NCBI GenBank assembly: GCA_009777825.1
Contig: WRLA01000030.1
Span: forward strand, 1-32,535
DNA: 32,535 nt
Source of the DNA: Bacteroidales bacterium
GTDB taxonomy: Bacteria; Bacteroidota; Bacteroidia; Bacteroidales; WRLA01
Reading direction: 5' to 3'
The position numbers and the translations under genes were made by a program. Positions within the stretch are counted from its first letter, which is position 1, and the number at the start of each line of letters is the position of its first letter. Shown here piece after piece: positions 14,346-21,596 of this stretch. The notes under the pieces are model-generated. The model saw only the letters and a list, made by a program, of their open reading frames with translations, made no database searches and was not told the origin of the DNA.

Positions 14346-16820
14346 TTAATAAATCCATTCGTATTTTCCATCTTTATGTTTCAATTCCACCTTCCCTCCT
14401 GCTTTTACCTCTCCGGCGATGATCATCTTGGAGAGTGGGCGGCGGAGTTCGTTGCGGATGATGCCTAAGATGGGGCGTGCGCCCAACTGTGGTGAAAATT
14501 CCGATAGCGCCAGCGCTTTTTTGGTTTCGTCGTTGATGACTAAGGTGATGTTCAGGTCGTTCAAGGTCTTCATGAGGTTTTTGAGGTGGATGTTGAAGAT
14601 CATCAGCACGATCTCTTCGGTGATGGGCGAGAAGGGGATGACTTCGGTCAGACGTCCCAGAAATTCGGGTTTGAACTTCTTTTCTATCATAATTTGTTTC
14701 AGGTCGTTGGACGAGGGGATTTTCCCTTCGGCGAACGATTTGAAGATGTAGTCGCTGCCCACGTTGGAGGTGAAGACGACCAACGAGTTGGAGAAGTCGC
14801 CGGTGCGGTTCAGTTTGTCGTGTATTCTGCCTTCGTCCATGATTTGCAGGAAGATGTTGAAGACGTCGGGGTGGGCTTTTTCGATTTCGTCGAACAAGAC
14901 GATGGAGTAGGGTTTTTGGCGGATTTTGTTGACGAGCAGTCCACCTTCTTCGTAGCCGACGTAGCCGGCGGGTGCGCCGGTCATGGTGGCGACGGAGTGC
15001 GATTCCATAAATTCCGACATGTCGAAACGGATGATGGCGGATTCGTCCTGGAAGAGGAACTCGGCTAAGGCTTTGGTCAACTCGGTTTTTCCTGTTCCGG
15101 TGGGTCCGAGGAAGAAGACGGAGGCTATCGGCTGTCCTTTTTTGCTTAAGCCCGACCGTGATTCGTAGATGGCTTCCAGCACGGTGCGGATGGCGTGGTC
15201 TTGTCCTACCACACGCTCTTTGATGGTGGCTTCGGCGCTGACTAACTTGTCGCGCTCTTTGCTTTGAACTTTGCCGATGGGGATGCCGGTCTGTTGGGCG
15301 ATGACCAACGAGAGGTCGGTCGCCTCAACTTGTGTACGTTTGTTGGTGGCTAACTCTTGCAGTTTTTGCAGGACGGTTTCGAGGTGTTTGATTTTTTTGT
15401 CGTTGCCTTTCAGTCCGGCAAAGTCTGTTTCGTCGTCTAACTGCGAGGTGAGCAGGAAACTCATGCGGTTGAAAATCTCGTGGTGCAGCCATTGCAGGTC
15501 GTATGCGGTGATGCCGTCGCCTTTTTCCTGTGAGGTGTTTTTTATGTCGTTCAGTTTTTCGGTCAGCAGTTCTATCTCTTTTTCGGAGATGTCGTTCATG
15601 GTGTGGATGTGCGAGAGGGTTTTGTCAATCAGGTCGAAAGCGGAGTCGGGCAAACTGCGCTCGCCCATGTAGCGTTTTGCTAAGCGGATGGCTTCTGCCA
15701 CTACTTCGTCCGACACTAACAGGTCGTGATGCTCTTCGTAACGCACTTTGGCGCCTTTGATGATGCGCGACGTCATGTCGAACGATGGTTCTTCGATGGT
15801 CAGTTTTTCTATTTTGCGGACAAATTCTTTGTCGGTCTCAATGTTTTTGGTAAAGCCTTCCACGGAGGTGGTGGCTATCAGGCGAATGGCGCTCCGGTTC
15901 AGTTCTTTTTTCAACAGGGTGGATATACCATATAATAAACTCTGTTTGTCGAAGATTTTGTCAATGCCTTCGATGACTAAGACGGCGGTTTCGATGTCGT
16001 TGATCTCTTTGAGAATTTTCTTGGCGCGGTCTTCTATTTCGCCTTTGTAGTTGGCTTCGGAGGAGATGGCGGAGAGGTCTAACTCGTAAACGGTGTTGTC
16101 TTTCAGGAAGTCGGGGACTTCGCCTTTGATGATTCGTTGGACGAAAGCGTCAATGAGTGCGGTTTTGCCGATGCCCGACTCGCCCACTATCAGTACGTTG
16201 GATTTGGTTTTTTTGCCGAGCGTCTCGAAGATGGCTTGCATCTCTTTTTCTAATCCGATGACGATGGGCATGTAGCCGTTGCGTGCTTCCATGTTTTTGT
16301 CAATGGCGTACATGGTCAGGTTTCTGCCGGACTGTCCCGTACTTCCGCCTCCTTGCGATGACGACTTGCCCGACGTTTTTGCCTGTTTCGGCGCGTCTAA
16401 GTTGGCAAAGAGTTCGTCGGCAGAGAGCGGGAAGGTCTTTAACTGCTCGAAGGTGAAACCGACGCCGGGCGTCGCCAGCGCCGCCAGCAGATATATCGGC
16501 TCTAACTGCGCCGCGCCGTATTTGGCTCTGAAACTCTCCGCCTCTTCCAAAACGGTTTGGAAAGTGTCGGAAAACGTAACGTTAAAGATGGGCGATGACG
16601 TCTTGTCTAACATCTTTATCCGCGCATTTGCCCAATCCAGCAGGTAGTAGTAATCTTTGTTGATGTTCTCCAAAAAACTAACCAAGCCTGTCTCTTTGTG
16701 CAACACCGCTTTCAACAGATGTGCCGGCGCTATCGTCTCGTTCATTGATTCTTTTGCATAAGACCCTGCGATCTTCATCGCGTTCTTAGCCTCTTCCGAA
16801 AAATTGTAATTGTCTGTCAT
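14346..16820 (-). CDS. tssH: T6SS sheath-disassembly ATPase ClpV (TssH)
   Basis: The 824-residue class-I Clp/HSP100 ATPase recycles contracted TssBC sheath. An N-terminal Clp repeat domain occupies residues 1-140, then a Ser/Gly/Gln-rich linker (145-165). AAA1 has Walker A GESGIGKT at 213-220, and a middle domain follows. AAA2 has Walker A GPTGTGKT and Walker B IVLFDEIEKAHPDV, both intact. In AAA1 the Walker B position reads VLVIEGIDKIF instead of the usual hhhhDE, and the ERRF arginine-finger motif reads VRKIEK, so AAA1 may bind but not hydrolyse ATP. It has its own -7 box 20 nt upstream and is the first gene of the T6SS train. ClpV is preferred over ClpB because of the T6SS context and the degenerate AAA1. 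Confidence 0.92.
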   Translation of the reverse strand: MTDNYNFSEEAKNAMKIAGSYAKESMNETIAPAHLLKAVLHKETGLVSFLENINKDYYYLLDWANARIKMLDKTSSPIFNVTFSDTFQTVLEEAESFRAKYGAAQLEPIYLLAALATPGVGFTFEQLKTFPLSADELFANLDAPKQAKTSGKSSSQGGGSTGQSGRNLTMYAIDKNMEARNGYMPIVIGLEKEMQAIFETLGKKTKSNVLIVGESGIGKTALIDAFVQRIIKGEVPDFLKDNTVYELDLSAISSEANYKGEIEDRAKKILKEINDIETAVLVIEGIDKIFDKQSLLYGISTLLKKELNRSAIRLIATTSVEGFTKNIETDKEFVRKIEKLTIEEPSFDMTSRIIKGAKVRYEEHHDLLVSDEVVAEAIRLAKRYMGERSLPDSAFDLIDKTLSHIHTMNDISEKEIELLTEKLNDIKNTSQEKGDGITAYDLQWLHHEIFNRMSFLLTSQLDDETDFAGLKGNDKKIKHLETVLQKLQELATNKRTQVEATDLSLVIAQQTGIPIGKVQSKERDKLVSAEATIKERVVGQDHAIRTVLEAIYESRSGLSKKGQPIASVFFLGPTGTGKTELTKALAEFLFQDESAIIRFDMSEFMESHSVATMTGAPAGYVGYEEGGLLVNKIRQKPYSIVLFDEIEKAHPDVFNIFLQIMDEGRIHDKLNRTGDFSNSLVVFTSNVGSDYIFKSFAEGKIPSSNDLKQIMIEKKFKPEFLGRLTEVIPFSPITEEIVLMIFNIHLKNLMKTLNDLNITLVINDETKKALALSEFSPQLGARPILGIIRNELRRPLSKMIIAGEVKAGGKVELKHKDGKYEWIY

Positions 16821-16839
16821 ATTTTATTGTTTATGGGTG

Positions 16840-16847
16840 CAAAGATA
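16840..16847 (-). promoter_or_regulatory. Bacteroidetes -7 box upstream of clpV
   Basis: Read on the minus strand the sequence is TATCTTTG, an exact match to the TAnnTTTG -7 consensus, 20 nt before the clpV start codon. It is probably the main promoter for clpV and perhaps for the genes downstream. Confidence 0.65.
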
Positions 16848-16860
16848 CGTAATTTTTAAA

Positions 16861-17195
16861 AGGTGCAATACCCCCTAAAGGGGGGGGGTGATTTTTTTTT
16901 CATTTTCTCTGTGTAACTCCGTGAACTCTAAGCGTCCCGTTAGGGACGGAATATTGGTAGAAAAAACGTTGTCCCGTCCTGTCGCGTGCCGTAGGTATTC
17001 CCTACCCCTTCGCTCAACCCCGTCATTGCGGGCAACGACCCGCAATCCCGTTGTTTGCGGGAGATTGCGGGTCAAGCCCGCAATGACGGCGGCGGGCAGG
17101 GGGGGTGGGGGCGTTGTCGTAGAGACGTTGCACGCAACGTCTCTACATTGCCAACCCGTCACACATCGCACATCTCTTATCATGGTTTTCATTTC
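16861..17195. repeat. Repeat-rich intergenic region with several hairpins
   Basis: About 335 bp without a convincing gene. It holds a CCCCCTAAAGGGGGG palindrome (about 16871-16886), a half copy of the CTCTGTGTAACTC repeat (16907-16929) and CGTCCCgttaGGGACG (about 16932-16947). It also holds a large inverted repeat starting GTCATTGCGGGC at 17022 and ending GCCCGCAATGAC at 17095, and a perfect 13-bp inverted repeat GTAGAGACGTTGC / GCAACGTCTCTAC with a 2-nt centre at 17119-17146. These elements separate the clpV promoter from the DUF2931 gene and probably end transcription of the upstream module. Confidence 0.8.
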
Positions 17196-17204
17196 AATCA
17201 TAGT

Positions 17205-18206
17205 TCAGACATTTTTCCATCCTCCTTTGGGTTTGTTATATTCTTTACTTCTAAAGAACTCGAATTTATTTTTAAACACAATCACCTCCGTAACGGGGAT
17301 TTCCATCTCAACGAACTTATCCCGCAGGATGAATTTGAAATCTTGGTTGGATGCTCCGACTTCGATGAGCAGTTCTCCGTTTTGTTGGGCATTTTCTTTG
17401 TAAAATTGGTCAAAGATGTCTGTTATTTTCTTTTCGTCGCTCCAGAAATAGGCGCTGTATTGCACTTTTTTGATGTGCCAGTGCAGGGTTATTTTGCGGG
17501 GTTTGGCACGCATGGCGTTTTCGGCATGTTCGCCGGATTGTGTTGTATTTCGTTCGCCGTTGTAGTAGGAGAGTTCTATGGCTGTTAATTCGGCTTTGTC
17601 TTCAAATGTCGGGGTGATGCGATAGTTGAACTTTTGCATGTAGCGGTTGAAGAGCGTTGGGTCGGGCAAGTTGTTTTTTTGGAAGTTCGCAAGGGCTTCT
17701 TCGCTCTCCGCGAGCGCTGCTTTGGAATAGGCTTCTTGGGTGAGGGTTGAGTTGGGGGCGAAGTCTTTCATTTTAAAGTTGATATCTTTTCCTTGCAGCC
17801 ATGCCACTTCGGTGGTGATGCCGTTGCCGGAGAGCCAGATAGCCAACTGTCCGTAGGGCGCCATGCCTGCGATGAGCGTGTCGTATTTGGGCTTGTTTGT
17901 CTTTTCGTCTTTTTCCGAGAGCAGCGCGGCTATTTCTTCTTGGGGTAACTCGTCTGCCACGGCATAAAATTTGTTTTCGACAATCGAGAGCCAGGAGATG
18001 ATGATATACTTTGGCGCAGGGTGTTGTTTTTCGGTCGAAAGGTGCATGGAGACGGCTTCGCCCCAATCGGCGGCAAAAGGCGTTGATTCGGGGATGTCCA
18101 CTTTCGCCATATCTTCAAACAGGAATTTTCCCGTTACCAATTCCGTGGGAAAGAGCAGGGGGGCGTTGCCGCTGGCGAGCCATTGGAAGGTGTTGTTGTT
18201 ATCCAT
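17205..18206 (-). CDS. DUF2931 protein, copy 1 of the duplicated module
   Basis: The 333 residues show the DUF2931 pattern: PKYIIISWLSIVENKFYAV followed by YDTLIAGMAPYGQLAIWLSG and TEVAWLQGKDI (about residues 70-150). A long C-terminal part contains the conserved ITLHWHIKKVQYSAYFWSD and IPVTEVIVFKNKFEFF. DUF2931 members are often found in T6SS loci, commonly as lipoproteins, but no signal peptide or lipobox is present here, so the protein is expected in the cytoplasm. It follows its partner (18211-19404) by 4 nt. The other copy at 19511-20509 is closely similar along its whole length. An immunity or loading/adaptor role for the partner is inferred, not shown. Confidence 0.8.
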   Translation of the reverse strand: MDNNNTFQWLASGNAPLLFPTELVTGKFLFEDMAKVDIPESTPFAADWGEAVSMHLSTEKQHPAPKYIIISWLSIVENKFYAVADELPQEEIAALLSEKDEKTNKPKYDTLIAGMAPYGQLAIWLSGNGITTEVAWLQGKDINFKMKDFAPNSTLTQEAYSKAALAESEEALANFQKNNLPDPTLFNRYMQKFNYRITPTFEDKAELTAIELSYYNGERNTTQSGEHAENAMRAKPRKITLHWHIKKVQYSAYFWSDEKKITDIFDQFYKENAQQNGELLIEVGASNQDFKFILRDKFVEMEIPVTEVIVFKNKFEFFRSKEYNKPKGGWKNV

Positions 18207-18210
18207 TTTC

Positions 18211-19404
18211 CTATTTGTTTAAAAAGTTTGTGTTTCTAAATCGCGACTTAGCGCCTCCCAAGCCACTCTTGACTTCGTCGGGGTCGTTCAGTTTTTTATA
18301 TTGTCCTTTATGGTCTATGTCTATTCCGGTGATGTTGGAGAATGCTTGCTTTAGGTTGTTCAGTTCCGGTTCTAACTTCTCCATGGAGGCGTCGTCGTCA
18401 TAGCCGAAGATGTCGAAATGTACCGACAGTTTTATGCCATTCGGAATTGTGATTATTTTATTTTTTATTGCCTCTAACGCCGTTTCTGCCGCTTCTTTAC
18501 TCCATTGACTCTTATCGGCATTGCTGCCGCCGTCGTCGGCGTCGTCGCCGGTGGATTTGGGTTTCAGTTCGGAAGGCAACAGGGAGCCTTGGGCATAGAT
18601 TCGGTAGTTATAACTTTCGCCGGTTTTCTCTTTTTTCCCTTCGTAGGCAGGTTCCATTTTGGAGATAATCGAACGCTTCGAGCCAAACGGGTCTGCGTCT
18701 TTTATTTTTTCAACAATATCTGTCGCGGGTTTTGCCTCTTCCATGAGCGCATCTTTATAACCTTTCAACGTATCCTTCAGTTCATCTTTATATCCGCCGG
18801 TCGTCTCTTTCAGTTCATTCTTATAGCCCCATATCTGATTTTTCAACTCCTGATAACCCGGAATCATGGACAACTTGTCGTCATAGGAACTTACGGCGTT
18901 CTGATAGTTTGTGATTTTATTGTCTGCCTTGTTCATATACTCGTCCGGTTTGTTGGCGTAGTTCGAGATTTTATTTTCCGTCTTGTTCATATACTCGTCC
19001 GGTTTGTTGGCATAGCCCGAAACCTTATTGCCTGCCTTATCTATGTACTCGCCGGGTTTGTTGGAATAGCCTTCAATCGTATCGGCATAGCCGGCAGCCT
19101 TGTTTTCCGCTTTGTCTATGGCGTTTAAGATGGCTTTCGACACCGGATTGTCGGGCAGTTCTTTCAACGTCTCTTTGACATTCCCCTCCACCAACTGTAC
19201 CAATTTATACTCATCGCTGCCCAATAAATCGCCTACCATTTCCTCTTTCCACTTCTCCGCTTTCTTGCGATAGTTGCCGAATGTGTTATACCAACTATCG
19301 TCCTCGCGTACATCGAAAAAGACGCCAAAATAGACGTTTACCGCTTTTCCCTGATTTTCGTCTTCGGCAACTTTCGTTACCGGTCCTGCGCTTGTGCCTG
19401 CCAT
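18211..19404 (-). CDS. Tle1/DUF2235-like protein lacking the lipase nucleophile, with inserted repeats
   Basis: The 397 residues start at the ATG at 19404. The frame opens earlier, at 19509, but that part is the promoter and operator. The N-terminal VNVYFGVFFDV resembles the start of T6SS Tle1-like (DUF2235) hydrolases (FGIFFDGT). Further on come YRIYAQGS and SVHFDIFGYDDDASMEKLEPE (around 340), placed where those enzymes have VFGFSRGAAxAR. Here the nucleophile motif GxSxG reads GYDDDAS, so no catalytic serine is evident, and the protein ends 60 residues later. Between the halves are three 18-residue repeats (112-165) and three 11-residue repeats GYKDELKxxxx (193-225), absent from the paralog at 20523-21446. 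It pairs with the DUF2931 gene 4 nt downstream. A T6SS cargo, adaptor or decoy is possible; the family link is inferred. Confidence 0.55.
   Translation of the reverse strand: MAGTSAGPVTKVAEDENQGKAVNVYFGVFFDVREDDSWYNTFGNYRKKAEKWKEEMVGDLLGSDEYKLVQLVEGNVKETLKELPDNPVSKAILNAIDKAENKAAGYADTIEGYSNKPGEYIDKAGNKVSGYANKPDEYMNKTENKISNYANKPDEYMNKADNKITNYQNAVSSYDDKLSMIPGYQELKNQIWGYKNELKETTGGYKDELKDTLKGYKDALMEEAKPATDIVEKIKDADPFGSKRSIISKMEPAYEGKKEKTGESYNYRIYAQGSLLPSELKPKSTGDDADDGGSNADKSQWSKEAAETALEAIKNKIITIPNGIKLSVHFDIFGYDDDASMEKLEPELNNLKQAFSNITGIDIDHKGQYKKLNDPDEVKSGLGGAKSRFRNTNFLNK
18730..19071. repeat. In-gene tandem repeats (54-bp and 33-bp units)
   Basis: Positions 18910-19071 hold three 54-bp units encoding variants of YANKPDEYMNKxxNKIS. 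Positions 18730-18828 hold three 33-bp units encoding GYKxELKxxxx. Both preserve the reading frame, so copy-number change would lengthen the protein, not break it. The paralogous gene has an unrelated short segment at this place. Confidence 0.85.
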
Positions 19405-19429
19405 AATATTACCATTTAATTTAGGTCGG

Positions 19430-19497
19430 CAAAGGTAAAGGGTTTGTAAATAGAAAATATACGTAATATTACGTAGATAGGGGTTCGTAATTTTACG
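19430..19497 (-). promoter_or_regulatory. Promoter with two tandem CGTAAnnTTACG operators
   Basis: On the minus strand TACCTTTG (19430-19437) matches the TAnnTTTG -7 box, 25 nt before the start at 19404. Upstream of it are two inverted repeats, CGTAATATTACG (19462-19473, extending to a perfect 16-bp palindrome at 19460-19475) and CGTAATTTTACG (19486-19497). Their centres are 24 bp apart. The arrangement looks like paired binding sites for a dimeric regulator, giving this gene pair its own control, different from that of the paralogous pair. Confidence 0.65.
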
Positions 19498-19510
19498 TAG
19501 ATTATTCATT

Positions 19511-20509
19511 TTAATTTCTCCACCCTCCTTTGGGCTTGCTGTAGTTTTCGCTTCTGAAGAACTCGAATTTGTTTTTAAACACGATCATCTCCGTAACGGG
19601 GATTTCCATCTCCACGAACTTGTCCCGCAGGGTGAATTTGAAATCTTTGTTGGATTGGTTTACTTCGATGCACAGTTCGCCTTCTGTTTGCGGGTTGTTT
19701 TTATAGAATTGGTCGAAAGTCTCTATGATTTTGTTTTCGTCGCTCCAGAAGTAGCCGCTGTATTGGATGTTGCCGATATGCCAGTGGAGGGATATTTTGG
19801 ATGGTTTGGCACGCATCACGTTTTCGGTGTGTTCGCCGGAGTTGGTGCTGTTTCGTTCGCCGTTGTAGTAGGCGAGTTCTATGGCGGTGAGTTCGGTTCC
19901 GTTTTCGAAAGTCGGGATGATGCGGTAGTTGAACTTTTGCATGTAGCGGTTGAAGCGTTCGGGGTTGGGGAGGTTGTTTTTCTGGAAGTTGGTATTGGCT
20001 TCCGGGCATCCTGCCAGCGCTTTTGCGGCGTACTCTTTTTGGTTGAGTTTCGAGCCGGGGGCAAACTCGTTCATCGCAACATTGACTTCGCTGCCTTGCA
20101 GCCATGCCACTTCGGTGGTGATGCCGTTGCCGACGAGCCAGAGCGCCAACTGTCCGTAGGGCGCCATGCCCGCGATGATGGTGTCGTATTTGGGTTTTTT
20201 GGTCTTGGGGTCTGTTTCTGCGAGGAGGGCTTCGATTTGTTCTTGGGGCAGTTCGTCGGCTACGGCGTAGAATTTGTTTTCGACGATGGAGAACCATGAA
20301 ATCAAAATAAACTTAGGCGCAGGATGACGATTGTCGGGCAAAAGATGCGCCGAAACGGATGTACCCCATGCAGCAGCAAAGGGTTTGGTTTCGGGAATGC
20401 GGACTTTGGATAGGTCTTCAAATATAAAACTTCCCGTTACCAACTCTGTCGGAAACAGCAGGGGGGCGTTGCCGTCGGCAAGCCATTCGAATTTGTTGTT
20501 TGTGCTCAT
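19511..20509 (-). CDS. DUF2931 protein, copy 2 of the duplicated module
   Basis: The 332 residues are nearly co-linear with the protein at 17205-18206: FEWLADGNAPLLFPTELVTG at the N-terminus, PKFILISWFSIVENKFYAV, YDTIIAGMAPYGQLALWLVG, ISLHWHIGNIQYSGYFWSD and an ending YSKPKGGWRN. It shows the same lack of signal peptide. Differences are spread along the protein, indicating an old duplication. It follows its partner at 20523 by 13 nt. An intergenic promoter separates it from the next module. Function unknown; DUF2931 plus T6SS context suggests a role with the Tle1-like partner. Confidence 0.8.
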   Translation of the reverse strand: MSTNNKFEWLADGNAPLLFPTELVTGSFIFEDLSKVRIPETKPFAAAWGTSVSAHLLPDNRHPAPKFILISWFSIVENKFYAVADELPQEQIEALLAETDPKTKKPKYDTIIAGMAPYGQLALWLVGNGITTEVAWLQGSEVNVAMNEFAPGSKLNQKEYAAKALAGCPEANTNFQKNNLPNPERFNRYMQKFNYRIIPTFENGTELTAIELAYYNGERNSTNSGEHTENVMRAKPSKISLHWHIGNIQYSGYFWSDENKIIETFDQFYKNNPQTEGELCIEVNQSNKDFKFTLRDKFVEMEIPVTEMIVFKNKFEFFRSENYSKPKGGWRN

Positions 20510-20522
20510 GATGCCTGTTTTA

Positions 20523-21446
20523 TTATACGTCTAAAAATGTTGTTTCTCTGAATCGCGCTACGGTTCCGCCCAAGTCGCTTCTGACCTCGTTGACGTCGTA
20601 GAGGTTTTTATACTTCCCTTTGTAATCAATCTTGACGGAGGTGATATTGGCGTAACTACCTTGCAGGTCGTTTATTTCCGGTTCCAACTTGTCCATGGAG
20701 GCGTCGTCGGCATGACCGAAGAGGTCGAAATGCAGCGCGAGTTTTGCGTTCGGCGCGGCGTCGAGTTTGTTCTTTATCTGCTGTAATGCTTGCGCGGCGG
20801 CTTCGTCGCTCAGTTGTTGCCGCCACTCGTCGCTGATGGGGGACTGCTCCTCCTCGCCCGGCTTTTTGGGTCTAAAGTCTTCGACAAACCGGGAGCCTTG
20901 CGCATAGATGCGGTGAACAAACACCGTAAAGACATCATCACCTTCTGCCTGACTCCCGCCTCCCCGATAGACCGGCTCCATCTTAAACACAATAGAATAC
21001 TTGGCGCCGGCTATATTGTCAAAACTGGACACATCGAAATATTCTTGACCTGTGATGGTATTCGTTACGCTGTCCAAGGCACCCGTAGCGCTGTCTATCA
21101 GCCCCTCAGCCTGGTCTTTACAACCCACGATGGTGTCTTTCATCGCCAATCCCTGTTTAATGACATTAGAGACCGGATTGTCCGGAAGCACGTCAATGAT
21201 ACTCTTGGCTGTCCCTTCCACAATCTCCGCTATTTTGTACGCCTTGCTGTCCCGGATGTCGTTCTCGAAATCGCCTTTCCATTTCTCTGCATCTTTCCGA
21301 TACTTTGCTGCTTTACTCATCCAACTATCATCGAGTGATTCGTGGACATCGAAGAAGATGCCGAAATACATATCAAGGGTTTTGTCTTGATGTTCGGATG
21401 CGTCTTGTTTATCTACGCCGTCGGCTGGGCCTGGTTTTCCTGACAT
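20523..21446 (-). CDS. Tle1/DUF2235-like protein lacking the lipase nucleophile (short copy)
   Basis: The 307 residues are the paralog of the protein at 18211-19404: LDMYFGIFFDVHESLDDSW (about 25-43), LPDNPVSNVI, FKMEPVYRGG, VHRIYAQGSR, LALHFDLFGHADDASMDKLE and an ending DLGGTVARFRETTFLDV. As in the longer copy, the spot expected for the GxSxG nucleophile of Tle1-like lipases reads GHADDAS. The middle lacks the 18- and 11-residue repeats. It is the first gene of a two-gene unit with DUF2931, and it is controlled by the conserved 52-bp promoter block 43 nt upstream. No signal peptide. Similarity to DUF2235 is by eye on two motifs and could be coincidental; T6SS association is by position. Confidence 0.55.
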   Translation of the reverse strand: MSGKPGPADGVDKQDASEHQDKTLDMYFGIFFDVHESLDDSWMSKAAKYRKDAEKWKGDFENDIRDSKAYKIAEIVEGTAKSIIDVLPDNPVSNVIKQGLAMKDTIVGCKDQAEGLIDSATGALDSVTNTITGQEYFDVSSFDNIAGAKYSIVFKMEPVYRGGGSQAEGDDVFTVFVHRIYAQGSRFVEDFRPKKPGEEEQSPISDEWRQQLSDEAAAQALQQIKNKLDAAPNAKLALHFDLFGHADDASMDKLEPEINDLQGSYANITSVKIDYKGKYKNLYDVNEVRSDLGGTVARFRETTFLDV

Positions 21447-21488
21447 AATATTTATAAATTTAAAGATTTAACTGCTTAAAAAAAATCT

Positions 21489-21540
21489 CTGCAAAGGACG
21501 GGACTTTTTTTGATATTTGCAATCATATATTTATATGATT
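21489..21540 (-). promoter_or_regulatory. Conserved 52-bp promoter/operator block, copy A
   Basis: On the minus strand this reads a perfect 9-bp inverted repeat (AATCATATA-nn-TATATGATT, 21521-21540), then TTGCAAATATC, a run of A, and GTCCTTTGCAG, which resembles the TAnnTTTG -7 box. It matches copies at 23170-23221 and 25919-25970 at about 47 of 52 positions. It precedes the Tle1-like gene that starts at 21446. Confidence 0.75.
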
Positions 21541-21596
21541 TTTCACGAAACATCCTGCTAATCCTGAAATCAAGTAAATCATGTTCAGACAACTTA

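Noticed and set aside
14346..16820. General chaperone ClpB
   Set aside because: Degenerate AAA1 motifs and location beside tssB/tssC fit TssH/ClpV better.
19405..19509. N-terminal extension of the long Tle1-like gene
   Set aside because: It runs through the -7 box and the CGTAAnnTTACG operators, and the paralog starts at the position equivalent to 19404.
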